This document shows, one piece after another, positions 1 to 7,436 of a stretch of 64,000 bases of DNA (position 1 is its first letter; each line of letters starts with the position of its first letter). The stretch is taken from the NCBI RefSeq assembly GCF_030812475.1, contig NZ_JAUSSR010000012.1, forward strand, positions 124,001 through 188,000. The letters run 5' to 3'. A program made the translations under genes and the position numbers. The notes under the pieces were generated by a model. It made no database searches, was not told the DNA's origin, and was given only the letters and a program-made list of their open reading frames with translations. The stretch is from Pseudomonas lini (GTDB lineage: Bacteria > Pseudomonadota > Gammaproteobacteria > Pseudomonadales > Pseudomonadaceae).

Positions 1-459
1 AATTTCGCGGCTCTGCGAACCGGTATCGCGCACGCCGTCCAGGTAGGTGTCGCCCTGGGCATCGAAGCCACGAATGAATGGACGGTCACCCTGTGGGTTG
101 CCGCCTTCACCGGCACCAAAGGTGATGCCGGGAACCGTGCGCAACGCGTCCTGCATGTTGAGAGCGCCGGTGTCCTTGAGAACTTGTTGCGGGATGACCG
201 TCACCGAACGGGGGGTGTTCACCAGCGGCGCGGTGTACTTGGGCGAGGAGGCTTTCTCGACGGTGTAGGAAGTCTGGTCCTGGGCCTCGCCGGTGATCGC
301 GGTCGCGTCCAGGGAAATGGCATTGCCCGGCGCTTTCCCGTCGGTCTTCTCTGCAGCAAAAACCATGTGGCCAGCAGAGCCGGCAGTGATCGCCACGCCA
401 ATTGCAGACGCGAGCAAGCGCGGTGAACTGACCGGTAATTGTGAGTGTTGGCGTGACAT
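1..459 (-). CDS. piuA: TonB-dependent siderophore receptor, N-terminal part (cut by window edge)
   Basis: Outer-membrane receptor for ferric catecholate-type siderophores; only the first 153 codons are present. The start ATG (457-459, complement) opens a signal peptide with a hydrophobic stretch ending near AGHMVFAAE. A TonB-box-like segment and the plug domain follow, with NTPRSVTVIPQQVL, QDALRTVPGITFGAGEGG and DRPFIRGFDAQGD, which are typical of Fiu/PiuA receptors. It is divergent from piuC, as in PiuA/PiuC loci of other pseudomonads, and shares a Fur-like palindrome with it. The symbol rests on this context and the plug motifs; another catecholate receptor of the same family is possible. 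Confidence 0.8.
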   Translation of the reverse strand, partial: MSRQHSQLPVSSPRLLASAIGVAITAGSAGHMVFAAEKTDGKAPGNAISLDATAITGEAQDQTSYTVEKASSPKYTAPLVNTPRSVTVIPQQVLKDTGALNMQDALRTVPGITFGAGEGGNPQGDRPFIRGFDAQGDTYLDGVRDTGSQSREI

Positions 460-510
460 GAGCATTCCCCTCCCCAAGGATTTGAGGCCGCGGAATATAG
501 GGTAAACAGT

Positions 511-546
511 TATTCGTATCAATTGCGAAACATTACTATTCGCAAT
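511..546. promoter_or_regulatory. Probable Fur box / divergent promoter region
   Basis: The AT-rich gap between the receptor gene and piuC holds a perfect inverted repeat, ATTGCGAA (522-529) and TTCGCAAT (539-546), nine bases apart. Arms of this kind are common in Pseudomonas Fur sites in front of siderophore receptor genes. Position and neighbours support iron repression; binding itself is inferred. Confidence 0.5.
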
Positions 547-665
547 GAATTTACATTCTTTACAATTTACCCTTACGGTTTTTGATGTTTCATTCGTCGC
601 CAGGGTTTTACATGGGCAATAAGAATCAATACCATTGCCATCCTTTTGCCTTCAGGTGCTTCCCC

Positions 666-1346
666 ATGCTGCTGCACATTCCCGGCTTGTTCGCTAAAGA
701 AGAAGTGCGGCGCATCCGCGAGGCTCTGGAGCAGGCCGATTGGGCGGATGGCAGGATCACTGCCGGCTATCAGTCGGCCAAGGCCAAGCACAATCTGCAA
801 CTGCCTGAAGGTCATCCGTTGGCCAAGGAAGTCGGTGAGGCGATGCTCGAACGGCTGTGGAAAAACCCGCTGTTCATGTCGGCCGCGCTGCCGCACAAGG
901 TCTTCCCGCCGCTCCTGAATTGCTACACGGTCGGGGGCAGTTTCGATTTTCATATCGACAACGCCGTGCGCCAGCCAAAGAACAGCATCGAGCGGGTGCG
1001 CACCGATCTGTCGGCGACGCTGTTTTTCAGCGAGCCCGAGGACTATGACGGTGGCGAACTGGAAATCCAGGACACCTTCGGCACCCAACGGGTGAAGCTG
1101 CCCGCCGGCGACATGGTGCTGTACCCCGGCACCAGTCTGCACAAGGTCAACGCCGTCACCCGCGGTACGCGCTTTGCCTCGTTCTTCTGGACCCAAAGCC
1201 TGGTCCGCGAAGACAGCCAGCGCGCCTTGCTGTTCGAGATGGACGGGGCGATCCAGCAGTTGACGCAAGACCTGCCCGACCATCCTTCGCTGATCCGCCT
1301 GACCGGCACTTACCACAACCTGCTGCGCCGCTGGGTCGAGGTATGA
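666..1346 (+). CDS. piuC: PiuC, Fe(II)/2-oxoglutarate-dependent PKHD-type hydroxylase
   Basis: Cytoplasmic 2-oxoglutarate dioxygenase of the PiuC/YbiX family, linked to siderophore-receptor loci; the natural substrate is not established. The reading frame is open further upstream, but ATG 666 gives 226 residues, the usual family length, beginning MLLHIPGLF. The iron-binding facial triad is visible as H96 and D98 (FHIDNAV) and H159 (SLHKVNAV), with a following Arg in TRGTRF for 2-oxoglutarate. The stop overlaps the start of the SEL1-repeat gene by four bases (ATGA), so the two are probably translated together. Confidence 0.9.
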   Translation: MLLHIPGLFAKEEVRRIREALEQADWADGRITAGYQSAKAKHNLQLPEGHPLAKEVGEAMLERLWKNPLFMSAALPHKVFPPLLNCYTVGGSFDFHIDNAVRQPKNSIERVRTDLSATLFFSEPEDYDGGELEIQDTFGTQRVKLPAGDMVLYPGTSLHKVNAVTRGTRFASFFWTQSLVREDSQRALLFEMDGAIQQLTQDLPDHPSLIRLTGTYHNLLRRWVEV

Positions 1347-2110
1347 GCTTTCAATTGCGCCGCGAAGAAGTGCTCGATGGCGATCGACTCAAGGCCATGC
1401 TCAATGAAAGTCCCGCTCGCGCGGCCCAGGCGATACTGATCGCTGCCCGTGAAGGCGTGCTCGACGCCCAGGCCTTGCTCGGGCAGATTCTGCTGGACGG
1501 GCAGGGCATCGAGCGGGATCAACCCCTGGCGATGCGCTGGTTTGCGATCGCCGCCAACGGCGGGCACCTGATGGCGCGCAACATGCTCGGCCGGTGCCAT
1601 GAGCATGGCTGGGGGTGTGCGGCGAATGCTTCGGTTGCCGCACGGCATTACCGAATCGCGGCAGACGCCGGGCTGGATTGGGCGATGTACAACTTCGCCA
1701 ACCTGCTGGCGACCGGGCGTGGTGTGATTGAGGATCAGCAGCAAGCGTTGAGTCTCTATCACCGCGCCGCAGAACTCGGCCACGCGAAGTCGATGAACCT
1801 GCTGGGGCGTTATCTGGAAGAAGGGCAGGTGTGCGCGCCGGATTTACCTGCCGCACGCGCCTGGTATCGACGCTCGGCGGTCGGCGGGGACTTTCGCGGG
1901 CAGTTCAGTCATGCCGCTGTGCTGACGGATGAAGGGAAGATCGAAGAGGCACTGGACTGGTTGCGCAAGGCACTGGCGGGCGGCAATCTGAATTTTTTGC
2001 GGGTGGCGAGCAAGGCGTTGCAGGAAGCGGGTGATCCGCGCATTCGCGCCCTGGCCAGCGACTATGCCCGCCGCCGCGCCGAACTGGAGCTGGAACTCGT
2101 ACCCCTGTAA
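1343..2110 (+). CDS. SEL1-repeat (TPR-like) protein
   Basis: 255-residue cytoplasmic-looking helical-repeat protein with about four SEL1 repeats (for example ALLGQILLDGQGIERD, ARNMLGRCHEHGWG, AMYNFANLLATGRG, SMNLLGRYLEEGQ). Such proteins act as protein-protein scaffolds. It follows piuC with an ATGA overlap, as in other pseudomonads, suggesting a role tied to iron uptake; its exact function is unknown. The TAA stop (2108-2110) comes from the left end of the adjacent insertion sequence. The uninterrupted site would read CTG TAG into a REP, so the protein itself is unchanged. Confidence 0.88.
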   Translation: MSFQLRREEVLDGDRLKAMLNESPARAAQAILIAAREGVLDAQALLGQILLDGQGIERDQPLAMRWFAIAANGGHLMARNMLGRCHEHGWGCAANASVAARHYRIAADAGLDWAMYNFANLLATGRGVIEDQQQALSLYHRAAELGHAKSMNLLGRYLEEGQVCAPDLPAARAWYRRSAVGGDFRGQFSHAAVLTDEGKIEEALDWLRKALAGGNLNFLRVASKALQEAGDPRIRALASDYARRRAELELELVPL

Positions 2111-2114
2111 TTGG

Positions 2115-2191
2115 ATGGACTCGCCCAAGCCGAGGCGTCAATGCGCCACGGTGGCAGTCTAAACAGCCATCGACAGCGAGGGCGAGTCCAT
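2115..2191. repeat. IS left sub-terminal repeat plus inverted third copy over the transposase start
   Basis: The 12-bp left repeat at 2115-2126 has an exact inverted copy at 2180-2191, whose last two bases are the first two of the transposase ATG (2190-2192). The two copies can pair as a 12-bp stem around a 53-base loop, burying the translation start. An element normally needs only one such repeat at each end, so this third copy may control transposase expression. Confidence 0.7.
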
Positions 2192-3293
2192 GAAAAATCA
2201 TAGTTCGATTGATCCATCCCTGTCTTCTACCGATTTGTCGGCCTGCACAACCTTGGCGGTCGATCTGGCCAAGCAAGTCTTTCAGGTCGCCGGTGAAGAT
2301 GTTCTCGGCCAGGTGAGCTACGAGCGGCGAATCAAGTCGCGCGAGGCGTTTTATGAGTTTCTCCGACAGTTGCCACCTCATGTCGTAGTTTTGATGGAGA
2401 CCGGTCCAGGTGCTCAAGCCTGGGCCCGGCAGCTGCAAGAGCAAGGCAACCTGGCGCGCATCCTGCCTGCCGGTCTGGTGGCCAAACATCGCAGCGGGCC
2501 AAAAAATGATCGCAACGATGCGCTGGCGATTCTGCGGGCTAATCGCGATGAAAAAATCTGCGCAGTACCGGTCAAAAGCATTGCGGCGCTGGCGATGCAG
2601 GCGTTGCATCGCGCCCGTCAGGGCTATGTGCGTCGACGCACGGCAGTCAGTAATCAGATGCGCGGCCTGCTGCTCGAGCACGGCGTAGCCTTGGCGCAGG
2701 GCGATGTTGCGATCAGCCAGAAAATTCCGCGGGTGCTGGAAGATGCTACCCAGCCGGTGCCGGGCCTGCTGCGTGAACTGATCGACGAACTGTTGGCCGA
2801 GTGGCGCCATTTGGGCGAACGCATCAGCGTACTGACGGGACGCCTGGAAGTGGCCGCCAACGCCGACATGACGGCGAAGCGATTGATGACTGTGCGCGGC
2901 ATCGGCCCCGTCACGGCCACGGCACTGGCAGCCAAGGAAACCAAGCCTGAGCGATTTCCCAATGCCCGCAAGTTTGCCGCGTACTTTGGCATGGTGCCTG
3001 ACCAGCACAGCAGCGGGGAGACGATCCGGCTGGGGGACATGACCAAGCGAGGTGATGTTTATTTACGCAGCTTGATGATCCAGGGAGCCCATGCGGTGCT
3101 GCAACAACTACGACCTGATTCCCAGCAACCCGATGACCGCCGCTTGTTGCGCTGGATGAGCCGGCTGGGCCGTAAGGAGGCTGCGATCAGGCTAGCCAAT
3201 CGCAACCTGCGAATCGTCTGGGTGCTTCTACAGAATGACCAGACTTATCGTCGCCACGCGGGTGATGGCCAGCAGGCGACGATGAGCCATTGA
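2190..3293 (+). CDS. IS110/IS1111-type DEDD transposase
   Basis: 367-residue recombinase that moves the element by way of a circular form, guided by an element-encoded RNA. The N-terminal RuvC-like DEDD domain shows LAVDLAKQVFQV, VVLMETGPGAQAWA and GPKNDRNDALAI. The C-terminal Tnp_20 domain shows MTVRGIGPVTATALAAKE and QHSSGETIRLGD, the latter with the serine nucleophile region. Length is normal for the family and no frameshift is seen. GAGGG lies a few bases before the ATG, inside the third repeat copy. Confidence 0.93.
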   Translation: MKNHSSIDPSLSSTDLSACTTLAVDLAKQVFQVAGEDVLGQVSYERRIKSREAFYEFLRQLPPHVVVLMETGPGAQAWARQLQEQGNLARILPAGLVAKHRSGPKNDRNDALAILRANRDEKICAVPVKSIAALAMQALHRARQGYVRRRTAVSNQMRGLLLEHGVALAQGDVAISQKIPRVLEDATQPVPGLLRELIDELLAEWRHLGERISVLTGRLEVAANADMTAKRLMTVRGIGPVTATALAAKETKPERFPNARKFAAYFGMVPDQHSSGETIRLGDMTKRGDVYLRSLMIQGAHAVLQQLRPDSQQPDDRRLLRWMSRLGRKEAAIRLANRNLRIVWVLLQNDQTYRRHAGDGQQATMSH

Positions 3294-3531
3294 GCGACAG
3301 AGTTCTGCCACCGAGGTACTGACTGTTCGACCCTTTGCTGAAAAAAAATTGACCCCAGGTAAGACCGGCGTGGATTGATGCCTAAGCTCCTACTGGCCTT
3401 CGAGGCCTGACTGTAATGGGCATACCACGAGCTTTTCCAATTTTGGCCAGAAGCCGAAGACGGCTTCCACGAATAGGCCTGATACATAGATGCAATGGGG
3501 CGACGGTTTTTCAAAAGCGGGTAGACAGTGG
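3294..3531 (+). ncRNA. Probable guide RNA (seekRNA/bridge RNA) region of the IS1111 element
   Basis: The non-coding stretch between the transposase stop and the right repeat is where IS1111-group elements encode their guide RNA. Two tight hairpins are visible: GGCCTTCGAGGCC at 3395-3407, and AAGCCG-AAGA-CGGCTT at 3451-3466. AGCTCCTAC at 3385-3393 is the exact complement of the target GTAGGAGCT across the insertion junction. ATACATAG at 3482-3489 equals the right junction at 3542-3549. The RNA boundaries are not determined. Confidence 0.55.
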
Positions 3532-3543
3532 GGGCGAGTCCAT
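3532..3543. repeat. IS right sub-terminal inverted repeat
   Basis: GGGCGAGTCCAT is the exact complement of the left repeat at 2115-2126. Three bases (ACA) separate it from the restored REP, as expected for IS1111 elements. Confidence 0.85.
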
Positions 3544-3546
3544 ACA

Positions 3547-3635
3547 TAGGAGCTGGCTTGCCAGCGAAGACGGTCTATCGGCCAATACATGTATCGCCTG
3601 ACACGCCGCCTTCGCTGGCAAGCCAGCTCCTACAG
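3547..3635. repeat. REP pair (BIME-like), interrupted by the IS1111 element
   Basis: Two inverted REP units of the TAGGAGCTGGCTTGCC type, 3547-3568 and 3611-3635, lie around a short spacer. The first begins exactly at the IS right end and is the element's target. Confidence 0.85.
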
Positions 3636-3658
3636 GGGGGCGGTGTATTCCAGATACG

Positions 3659-3690
3659 AAAAAGCCCATGACACGTCATGGGCTTTTTGA
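3659..3690. terminator. Bidirectional intrinsic terminator downstream of speC
   Basis: An 11-bp perfect stem, AAGCCCATGAC (3663-3673) with GTCATGGGCTT (3676-3686), has a run of A on the left and of T on the right. It can therefore end transcription from either side. It sits 18 bases past the speC stop. Confidence 0.85.
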
Positions 3691-3707
3691 TTTTCAGCGT
3701 GCAGCGT

Positions 3708-4871
3708 TTACACGTAGAACGATTTCAGCGGCGGGAAGCCATTGAATTCAACCGCGCTGTAGCTGGTGGTGTAGGCGCCGGTCGACAACCAGTACAAACG
3801 ATCACCGATCGCCAGGTTCAGCGGCAGGCCGTACTTGTAGTTTTCATACATGATGTCGGCGCTGTCGCAGGTCGGGCCGGCGATGACCACTTCTTCCATC
3901 TCGCCTTTCTTCTCGGTCCAGATCGGGAACTTGATCGCTTCGTCCATGGTTTCGATCAGGCCGGAGAACTTGCCCACGTCCGTGTACACCCAGCGCTCGA
4001 CGGCGGTACGGGATTTACGCGCAACCAGTACCACTTCACTGACCAGGATGCCGGCGTTGGCGATCAGCGAACGGCCCGGTTCCAGGATGATTTCCGGCAG
4101 GTCGTCACCGAAGTCTTCCTTGAGGAAACGGATGATTTCTTCGGCGTAGGTTTCCAGGCTGTTGGTGCGGGTGATGTAGTTGGCTGGAAAGCCGCCGCCC
4201 ATGTTGATCAGCTTGAGTACGATGCCGTCTTCTTCCTTCAGGCGCTCGAAGATCACTTTGACCTTGGCGATCGCCGCATCCCAGACGCTGATGTCGCGCT
4301 GTTGCGAGCCGACGTGGAACGAGATGCCGTAAGGCACCAGGCCCAGGTCACGGGCGAGGATCAGCAGGTCCATGGCCATGTCGGTCTGGCAGCCGAATTT
4401 GCGCGACAGAGGCCAGTCGGCGGTGGTCGAGCCTTCGGTGAGGATGCGCACGTAAACTTTCGAACCCGGTGCGGCCTTGGCGATGTTACGCAGGTCGGCT
4501 TCGGAGTCGGTGGAGAACAGGCGCACGCCTTTCTCGTAGAAATAACGGATGTCTTTGGATTTCTTGATGGTGTTGCCGTAGCTGATACGGTCGGCGCTGA
4601 CGCCGCGGTCCATCACCTTGTCCAGCTCATAGATCGAGGCGATGTCGAAGCTCGACCCCTTGTCTTTCAACAGGTCAATGATCTCGACAGCCGGGTTGGC
4701 TTTTACCGCGTAATAGACTTTGGCGAATTCGAAACCGGCGCGCAGGTCATCGTAGGCCTGGCTGATCATCGCGGTGTCGATCACCACGAACGGGGTTTCT
4801 TGCTTGTCGGCGAACGCTTTCATTTTGTCAAAGGTGGCGCGCTCGAAATAATCTTCGACGTTGATCGACAT
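3708..4871 (-). CDS. speC: Ornithine/lysine decarboxylase, fold-type III PLP enzyme
   Basis: Cytoplasmic decarboxylase making putrescine (or cadaverine) for polyamine synthesis. 387 residues, the length of the short alanine-racemase-fold ODC family. PLP lysine K57 lies in YYAVKANP, and the catalytic cysteine in AGPTCDSADIMYE near the C-terminus; FHVGSQ and ILEPGRSL line the cofactor site. The open frame extends upstream, but ATG 4871 has AGGAG at the right distance and starts MSINVEDYFE like its relatives. A strong terminator structure lies in the leader about 105 bases before the start. Ornithine versus lysine preference cannot be read with certainty. Confidence 0.92.
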   Translation of the reverse strand: MSINVEDYFERATFDKMKAFADKQETPFVVIDTAMISQAYDDLRAGFEFAKVYYAVKANPAVEIIDLLKDKGSSFDIASIYELDKVMDRGVSADRISYGNTIKKSKDIRYFYEKGVRLFSTDSEADLRNIAKAAPGSKVYVRILTEGSTTADWPLSRKFGCQTDMAMDLLILARDLGLVPYGISFHVGSQQRDISVWDAAIAKVKVIFERLKEEDGIVLKLINMGGGFPANYITRTNSLETYAEEIIRFLKEDFGDDLPEIILEPGRSLIANAGILVSEVVLVARKSRTAVERWVYTDVGKFSGLIETMDEAIKFPIWTEKKGEMEEVVIAGPTCDSADIMYENYKYGLPLNLAIGDRLYWLSTGAYTTSYSAVEFNGFPPLKSFYV

Positions 4872-4974
4872 GCTGGAGACTCCTAAGGGCAAACTGAAAT
4901 TAACAATGGGTGCAAATGAACGTCCTCCGTATCCCCACTTTGGTTCGCCTACTTCCCAAGGCATGTCGCCGAAA

Positions 4975-5013
4975 GCAAAAAGGCCACGGGAAGCGGTGCT
5001 TTCCCTTGGCCTT
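4975..5013 (-). terminator. Intrinsic terminator/attenuator in the speC leader
   Basis: A 13-bp stem with one mismatch (4980-4992 with 5001-5013, eight-base loop) is followed on the minus strand by TTTTTGC. No believable minus-strand gene ends just upstream, so it lies between speC and its presumed promoter. Attenuation of speC is inferred. Confidence 0.5.
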
Positions 5014-5291
5014 GCTGTCTCGTCGTCAGTACTTGAGCCGGATGGATCGTTTCCAGCATGGACGTTCGGCGCGAACTTTAGGGCGTGAGGGGCTTGAGAT
5101 CAACAAAAAATGTCGCGTTTTTGCACGCTTCCGTCGTGCGGCACCGCACAGATACCTGTGTAGCTGACAGTGATGACGGTTTTATGTTCCCCGGATGGAG
5201 GCGTGGATAAGCATCCTGAACATCAGGATCGTCAGATGATCTGGTCGATTGCCGCCCGCCGCCGCAGCATAAAAAACGCGCAAAAAAGAGT
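5014..5291. other. Gap between speC leader and IS5-type remnant
   Basis: No gene could be supported. The frame of the following transposase remnant is open back to about 5232, but the residues upstream of 5268 no longer resemble a transposase. A promoter for speC should lie here on the minus strand; I see no clear -35/-10 pair. Confidence 0.3.
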
Positions 5292-5513
5292 TTGATCGGG
5301 CGCATGCGTCGCAAGATCGAATACGCGAAAGCGCGAGTACGGGCGAAGGTTGAACGTCCGTTGCGGGCGATCAAACGCCGGTTTTTGGCTGTGCAAAAGC
5401 GCGCTTTCGTGGCTTGTCGAAAAAACATTGCTCAACAAACGACTTTGTTCGCGTTATCGAACCTGTGGATGATGCGAAAACGCTCGTTGAATGCAGGAGA
5501 TGTGCGTTTGTAA
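5292..5513 (+). pseudogene. C-terminal remnant of an IS5-family transposase
   Basis: The 73 codons read like the end of IS5-type transposases: RVRAKVERPLRAIKRRF matches the conserved R-AKVEHPFRVIK block with the catalytic glutamate, and AQQTTLFALSNLWMMRKR matches the C-terminal helix. The N-terminal two thirds, including the first two catalytic aspartates, are absent. It begins at a TTG with no ribosome binding site and is presumably dead. The family assignment rests on these two blocks. Confidence 0.65.
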
Positions 5514-5569
5514 TGCGGGCTGATCGTCCTGAAAAGGGCGATTAAAGGAAGAAGTCATGAACTAAAGGT

Positions 5570-5660
5570 AAGGAAGAGTCTGTTTTTTGACCGATTTAGA
5601 ATTATTTGAACCTCCGCAAGCGAGGGCCTCAAAAATCGGAGCTACTTCAGACCTTCCTTA
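5570..5660. repeat. 91-bp imperfect palindrome, MITE-like
   Basis: AAGGAAGAGTCTG (5570-5582) faces CAGACCTTCCTTA (5648-5660). Inside these, CCGATTT (5591-5597) pairs with AAATCGG (5633-5639), around a small CCTC/GAGG hairpin. The outer arms recall GGAAGGTCTG-type ends of IS5-like elements, and the IS5-type remnant lies next to it, so a non-autonomous derivative is plausible. Confidence 0.45.
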
Positions 5661-5679
5661 GCTGGTTGGAATAACCGAA

Positions 5680-6036
5680 TCAATCAACCACTACGACTTC
5701 CACGTTATAATCCCCTGAAACAGACGGACTGGATGTCGTAGTAACTCTAACGCTGATGGTCATGTGTTGCTGCACGTTTGTTGCTAAAACTCTTCCGTTC
5801 AAGCCCCCTCGGGGATACACCGATACCCCGGGAAGGGGATTGACTAATGCCCAGCTCCCTGACACGCCGGGTACTATGTTGCCTTGTGCATCCAGCGCAT
5901 CACCGACCGGAAGTTTTTCAAGGGTGCTTCCTCGGCGAACTCTGTTCGGATTGCCAGCACCGCTGAATCGAAGTGTAACAGGAGGGCCGGCGGTGACGGT
6001 GGATTCACTCGGTGAGGTCATGTTGGAATCGTCCAT
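5680..6036 (-). CDS. Small hypothetical protein, beta-rich (Ig-like appearance)
   Basis: 118 residues without signal peptide or membrane segment. TAGGAG seven bases before the ATG supports a real gene. The sequence is rich in Thr, Val, Ser and Gly with alternating hydrophobic residues (for example VTLRFSGAG, ISVRVTTTSS, YNVEVVVVD), as in a single beta-sandwich such as a bacterial Ig-like domain. Pseudomonads often carry such domains in larger repeat proteins, so this could be a stand-alone or leftover domain. It sits between the palindromic repeat and the osmoprotectant importer, transcribed in the same direction as the importer but behind a terminator. Function unknown. Confidence 0.6.
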   Translation of the reverse strand: MDDSNMTSPSESTVTAGPPVTLRFSGAGNPNRVRRGSTLEKLPVGDALDAQGNIVPGVSGSWALVNPLPGVSVYPRGGLNGRVLATNVQQHMTISVRVTTTSSPSVSGDYNVEVVVVD

Positions 6037-6242
6037 TGATTACTCCTAAGGCGAATAAAGGCGGATACCTGAGTTCGTCAGTTGATCGATGGGAATGGTT
6101 AATCAACTGTTCGTCTATGTTGGAGCGAGTTATGCGAGAAAGCACCTGATAGATATGACAGTTTTAGTTGTGGATTTGGCATAAGCACGTTCTTTTTAAG
6201 ATTGGTTTTATCCAGTAAGTGGTTATTTCCTGTTGATCAAAA

Positions 6243-6268
6243 CCGCCGCTGAAGACAGACAGCGACGG
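6243..6268 (-). terminator. Intrinsic terminator after the osmoprotectant importer operon
   Basis: CCGCCGCTG (6243-6251) and CAGCGACGG (6260-6268) form a GC-rich stem followed on the minus strand by GGTTTTGATC, ten bases beyond the last stop of the operon. Confidence 0.65.
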
Positions 6269-6278
6269 CACTCTCAGA

Positions 6279-7436
6279 TCAGGCGACCGCAGTCTCCGCA
6301 GGCGAAACAATACTGGTCTTGCCCCCACGGGACTTACCGGAACTCAGGTACTCGGCAATCGACTCCTGAGTCACTTCACCGAGGAACACCCGCTCGGCAT
6401 CCATCACCGGCAGCCACGAACGGTTGAACTCGTACATGCGCGACAGCAGGATTCGCAAATGCTCGTCGTACGCCGCGGTGGCATTGAATTCGCGCCGGTA
6501 TTGCGCGCAAGTGCCCGTCTGACGGTGCAGGTCGCGACGTCGTACATAACCGAGCGCTTTATTCTCAGCATCAGTGACCACCACATAACGACGGTCAAGT
6601 TCGTCCATCAATTCCAGCGCTTCGGCCACCGGGGTTTCCGGGCTCACCGACGGTGCGTTGTCCGCGGCGTCTTCGGCCTTCACCAGCAACAGACGCTTGA
6701 GCGTGCTGTCCTGGCCGACGAAGTTGCTGACAAAGTCATCCGCTGGATGCGCCAGCAGCGTATCCGGGTGGTCGATCTGCAACAGCTTGCCGGCGCGGAA
6801 GATCGCGATCTTGTCGCCCAGCTTGATCGCTTCGTCGATGTCATGGCTGACCATGATCACCGTCTTGTTCAGCGCCCGTTGCATCTCGAAGAACTCGTTC
6901 TGGATCATCTCGCGGTTGATCGGGTCGACCGCGCCGAACGGCTCGTCCATCAGCAACAGCGGCGCATCTGCCGCCAGCGCGCGAATCACGCCGATCCGCT
7001 GTTGCTGGCCACCGGACAACTCACGGGGGTAGCGAGTCAGGTACTGCTTGGGCTCAAGCTTGATCATGCTCATCAACTCGCGGGCGCGGTCGTGGCATTT
7101 CTGCTTGTCCCAGCCCAGCAGGCGCGGAACGATGGTGATGTTCTCCTCGATGGTCATGTTCGGGAACAAGCCGATCTGCTGGATCACATAGCCGATGTTG
7201 CGGCGCAGGGTCACGGCGTCGAGGTCGGTGGTGTCTTCGCCGTTGATCAGGATCTTGCCTGAGGTCGGTTTGATCAGGCGGTTGATCATCTTCAGCGTGG
7301 TGCTTTTGCCACAGCCCGATGGCCCGAGGAACACACAGATCTCGCCTTCATTGACGGTCAGGCTTACCGAGTCCACGGCTTTCACATCTTTGCCGTTGCT
7401 CTGGAAAGTCTTGCTGAGGTTTTGAAGTTCGATCAT
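6279..7436 (-). CDS. Osmoprotectant ABC importer, ATP-binding subunit with CBS pair (OpuCA type)
   Basis: Energises uptake of quaternary-amine osmoprotectants (glycine betaine, choline or related). 385 residues from ATG 7436 (MIELQNLSKTF); the open frame upstream of this is not coding. Walker A GPSGCGKST, signature LSGGQQQR and Walker B LLLMDEP are all present, followed by QDSTLKR and two CBS domains that in this family sense ionic strength. The start overlaps the stop of the preceding permease gene (ATGA). It is the last gene of a four-gene operon in the order permease, binding protein, permease, ATPase. Confidence 0.9.
   Translation of the reverse strand: MIELQNLSKTFQSNGKDVKAVDSVSLTVNEGEICVFLGPSGCGKSTTLKMINRLIKPTSGKILINGEDTTDLDAVTLRRNIGYVIQQIGLFPNMTIEENITIVPRLLGWDKQKCHDRARELMSMIKLEPKQYLTRYPRELSGGQQQRIGVIRALAADAPLLLMDEPFGAVDPINREMIQNEFFEMQRALNKTVIMVSHDIDEAIKLGDKIAIFRAGKLLQIDHPDTLLAHPADDFVSNFVGQDSTLKRLLLVKAEDAADNAPSVSPETPVAEALELMDELDRRYVVVTDAENKALGYVRRRDLHRQTGTCAQYRREFNATAAYDEHLRILLSRMYEFNRSWLPVMDAERVFLGEVTQESIAEYLSSGKSRGGKTSIVSPAETAVA

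Larger units (their letters stand above)
2108..3546 (+). mobile_element. IS110-family element, IS1111 subgroup, 1439 bp
   Basis: A single DEDD transposase gene is enclosed by 12-bp sub-terminal inverted repeats, ATGGACTCGCCC at 2115-2126 and its complement at 3532-3543. Seven bases lie outside the left repeat (TAATTGG) and three outside the right (ACA), the asymmetry known for IS1111 elements. Removing the element joins ...CCCTG to TAGGAGCTGG..., which restores the start of a REP palindrome, with no target duplication. REP sequences are documented targets of related Pseudomonas elements such as ISPpu9 and ISPpu10. The element looks intact. Confidence 0.88.

Noticed and set aside
3678..4886. 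402-codon open frame opposite speC
   Set aside because: It is the antisense shadow of a GC-rich coding gene. speC has full PLP-enzyme motifs and a good ribosome binding site on the other strand.
5078..5428. 116-codon minus-strand frame upstream of speC
   Set aside because: It runs antisense to the IS5-type remnant, has no family resemblance, and reads through unrelated intergenic sequence.
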